From positions 1 to 64,000 of the forward strand of contig JAAYAG010000119.1 of NCBI GenBank assembly GCA_012719495.1: 64,000 nucleotides of DNA. The letters run 5' to 3'. Position numbers and translations under genes: made by a program. The first letter of the stretch is position 1, and the number at the start of each line of letters is the position of its first letter. This document shows positions 62,659-64,000 of this stretch, in pieces. A model generated the notes under the pieces. It was not told where the DNA came from and ran no database searches. It worked only from the letters and a program-made list of their open reading frames with translations. Source of the DNA: Bacteroidales bacterium (GTDB taxonomy: Bacteria > Bacteroidota > Bacteroidia > Bacteroidales > Prolixibacteraceae).

Positions 62659-63948
62659 TTAATTGTTTACTGTGTTTTTTAAGTTATAAATCACCATCAG
62701 CAACTGCACCTCGTGCAATGCTTTCAACCTTTTAGCCTGATCTTCGGCATTCATTTCGCGAACCAGATCGGTTGTTGTAAGTACTCCGTTTTCAACCTTT
62801 GCCGATGCTGTTTTTTTGATTCTTGTCCGCAATTCAATAATCTCATCGTCGTTGGCCATTACCGCTTTCAGTTTTTCAATTTCGGTTTTTTGCTGGCTAG
62901 ACTGAAGTTGGTTGTTAAAGAGGAAAGTCTCTTTTTGGACATCAACGGCATGTTTACCAAGCGCCAATTTTCCAAGGTTATTTTTCTGAGAATAGAAGCC
63001 GCTCAAACTCCACGACAAGCGCACTCCGCCAATGTAGAAAGGCGAAAAACCATCGGAAAACATGTTCAGTCCGGGCTTGCCGTAACCCCCTTGGAAGAAA
63101 GCTCCAATACGCGGCATGTTTCCTGCATTGAGCAACGTTTCCTGACTGTCGTAGAGTTTATATTGGGCATCGAAGAGGCTGAGTTCGGGACGATTGTTGC
63201 CAGGTGCGTTCACTACAGCATAATCCAAATCGGGCTTCACCAATGTGGTTTGCCCATCGAGCTTTTGGGCGGTAAGCGCACCTAAGATGGTAAGATAAGC
63301 CTGACGGGTACTTTTCATTTCGGTTTCGCGCTGCAGGACATTAAGCTGCTCGACATTAAGCACATCGAGGTCGGTTTGGTTGGCTACACCGTTCTGAACG
63401 CCCGATTCAATTTTCTTATAGTTGGTTTGAAGTTCCGATTTCAGTATTTCGGTTTGTTTCAACTGTTCGTCAATGAGCAATATTCCAAAGAAAACCTGGT
63501 TCACCCGTTCGTTGAGGGCAAAGAGTTCAACGTCGAGTTTTTTCCGGTCGATTTCGGCTCCGGCTTCGGTAATTTTCTTTTGTGCCGATATTACGCCACC
63601 ATCCCAAATTAACTGATTGGCTTCGAGAACCGCCTGATACTGGTCGTTGCTCAGCGTAGGGAACGACACTTCCTTTCCCGACATTTGGCTAAGCATTTGA
63701 CTCAAAATTGGCGGTATTTCAGTCACATCCGATTGGTAAGTTGCCTTAACCGCAACCGAAACCTGTGGTAAATAGCCTTTGTTGGCATTACTGATATTGT
63801 ATTGCCGGGTCTGCTCAATTAAATCGAACTGCTTCACCATCGGGTAGTTTTCGCGCGCCTTTTGCTGGCATTGCTCCAACGTAATCTGCCCATTAACTAG
63901 CATTGGAAAAGTCAGCAATAAGAAAATAAGTTGAATAATTGTCTTCAT
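62659..63948 (-). CDS. tolC: TolC-family outer-membrane efflux protein
   Basis: The 429-residue protein has a signal peptide ending MLVNGQ and two related halves with long coiled helices (about 40-220 and 235-425), as in TolC. It forms the outer-membrane duct of the exporter encoded downstream. It is the first visible gene of the operon; such operons often start with a TetR-type regulator, which may lie beyond the window edge. A perfect palindrome stands 28 bases upstream of the start. Confidence 0.93.
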   Translation of the reverse strand: MKTIIQLIFLLLTFPMLVNGQITLEQCQQKARENYPMVKQFDLIEQTRQYNISNANKGYLPQVSVAVKATYQSDVTEIPPILSQMLSQMSGKEVSFPTLSNDQYQAVLEANQLIWDGGVISAQKKITEAGAEIDRKKLDVELFALNERVNQVFFGILLIDEQLKQTEILKSELQTNYKKIESGVQNGVANQTDLDVLNVEQLNVLQRETEMKSTRQAYLTILGALTAQKLDGQTTLVKPDLDYAVVNAPGNNRPELSLFDAQYKLYDSQETLLNAGNMPRIGAFFQGGYGKPGLNMFSDGFSPFYIGGVRLSWSLSGFYSQKNNLGKLALGKHAVDVQKETFLFNNQLQSSQQKTEIEKLKAVMANDDEIIELRTRIKKTASAKVENGVLTTTDLVREMNAEDQAKRLKALHEVQLLMVIYNLKNTVNN

Positions 63949-63976
63949 ATCTTTTCTATTCGTAGTTTAATTTTTC

Positions 63977-63998
63977 AATTTAATAGATCTATTAAATT
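63977..63998. promoter_or_regulatory. 22-bp palindrome, possible operator
   Basis: AATTTAATAGA followed by its exact complement reads the same on both strands over 22 bases. It lies 28 bases before the tolC ATG, where it could cover the promoter. TetR-family repressors bind palindromes of this size. No regulator gene is inside the window. Confidence 0.5.
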
Positions 63999-64000
63999 CA

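Overview
The window comes from a Bacteroidota chromosome, most likely of the Bacteroidales/Marinilabiliales type. Evidence: type IX secretion (T9SS) regulators PorX and SprE/PorW side by side, two TonB-receptor/DUF4249 lipoprotein sets, a lamin-tail surface protein with a T9SS-like C-terminus, few Shine-Dalgarno sequences, and several promoters of the Bacteroidota form (TTG, about 19 bases, TAnnTTTG). It is mostly ordinary chromosome with one accessory island.

Layout. 0.3-1.9 kb: two DUF2807 (GIN) envelope proteins. 1.9-8.3 kb: porX, sprE/porW and a secreted unknown. 8.3-11.7 kb: rnpA, then tsf, rpsB, rpsI and rplM, which run from a good promoter through a structured leader. 11.8-20.0 kb: a tightly coupled minus-strand operon with two polysaccharide deacetylases, FemAB/GNAT transferases, an amino-acid-type adenylation enzyme, a free carrier protein and a methyltransferase, ending in upp. 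I propose it makes an amino-acylated envelope glycan. 20.0-24.1 kb: radC, rpsT, tRNA-Glu, a lipoprotein, prfB with its programmed +1 frameshift, and recX. 24.4-27.0 kb: metA and metY, preceded by a 29-codon ORF with eight Met codons and competing hairpins, a candidate methionine attenuator. 27.1-34.7 kb: a beta-barrel protein, a TonB receptor, a DUF4249 lipoprotein and the lamin-tail protein. 34.7-41.1 kb: asd, a basic secreted protein, an XRE-cupin regulator with an acyl-CoA ligase, a panE-like reductase and a patatin.

41.2-51.3 kb: queuosine genes queC, queE and queF. A preQ1-I-like riboswitch lies ahead of a 29-codon ORF whose stop overlaps the queC start. Between queE and queF sits a minus-strand, A/T-rich island of about 7 kb: a REP-associated transposase with palindromes inside and beside its gene, dispersed repeats, gene remnants, small unknown genes, and a Gabija-type pair (OLD-family ATPase/TOPRIM nuclease plus UvrD-like helicase).

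51.6-57.2 kb: a second DUF4249/TonB-receptor operon, then an AAA_14/DUF4143 ATPase whose promoter is abutted by seven 22-bp repeats. 57.2-64.0 kb: a tripartite export operon (TolC, HlyD, two ABC ATPases, two ABC-2 permeases). It is interrupted by a four-helix-bundle gene between 37-bp direct repeats and preceded by a perfect 22-bp palindrome that may be an operator.

All functions are inferred by reading motifs; no database search was run.
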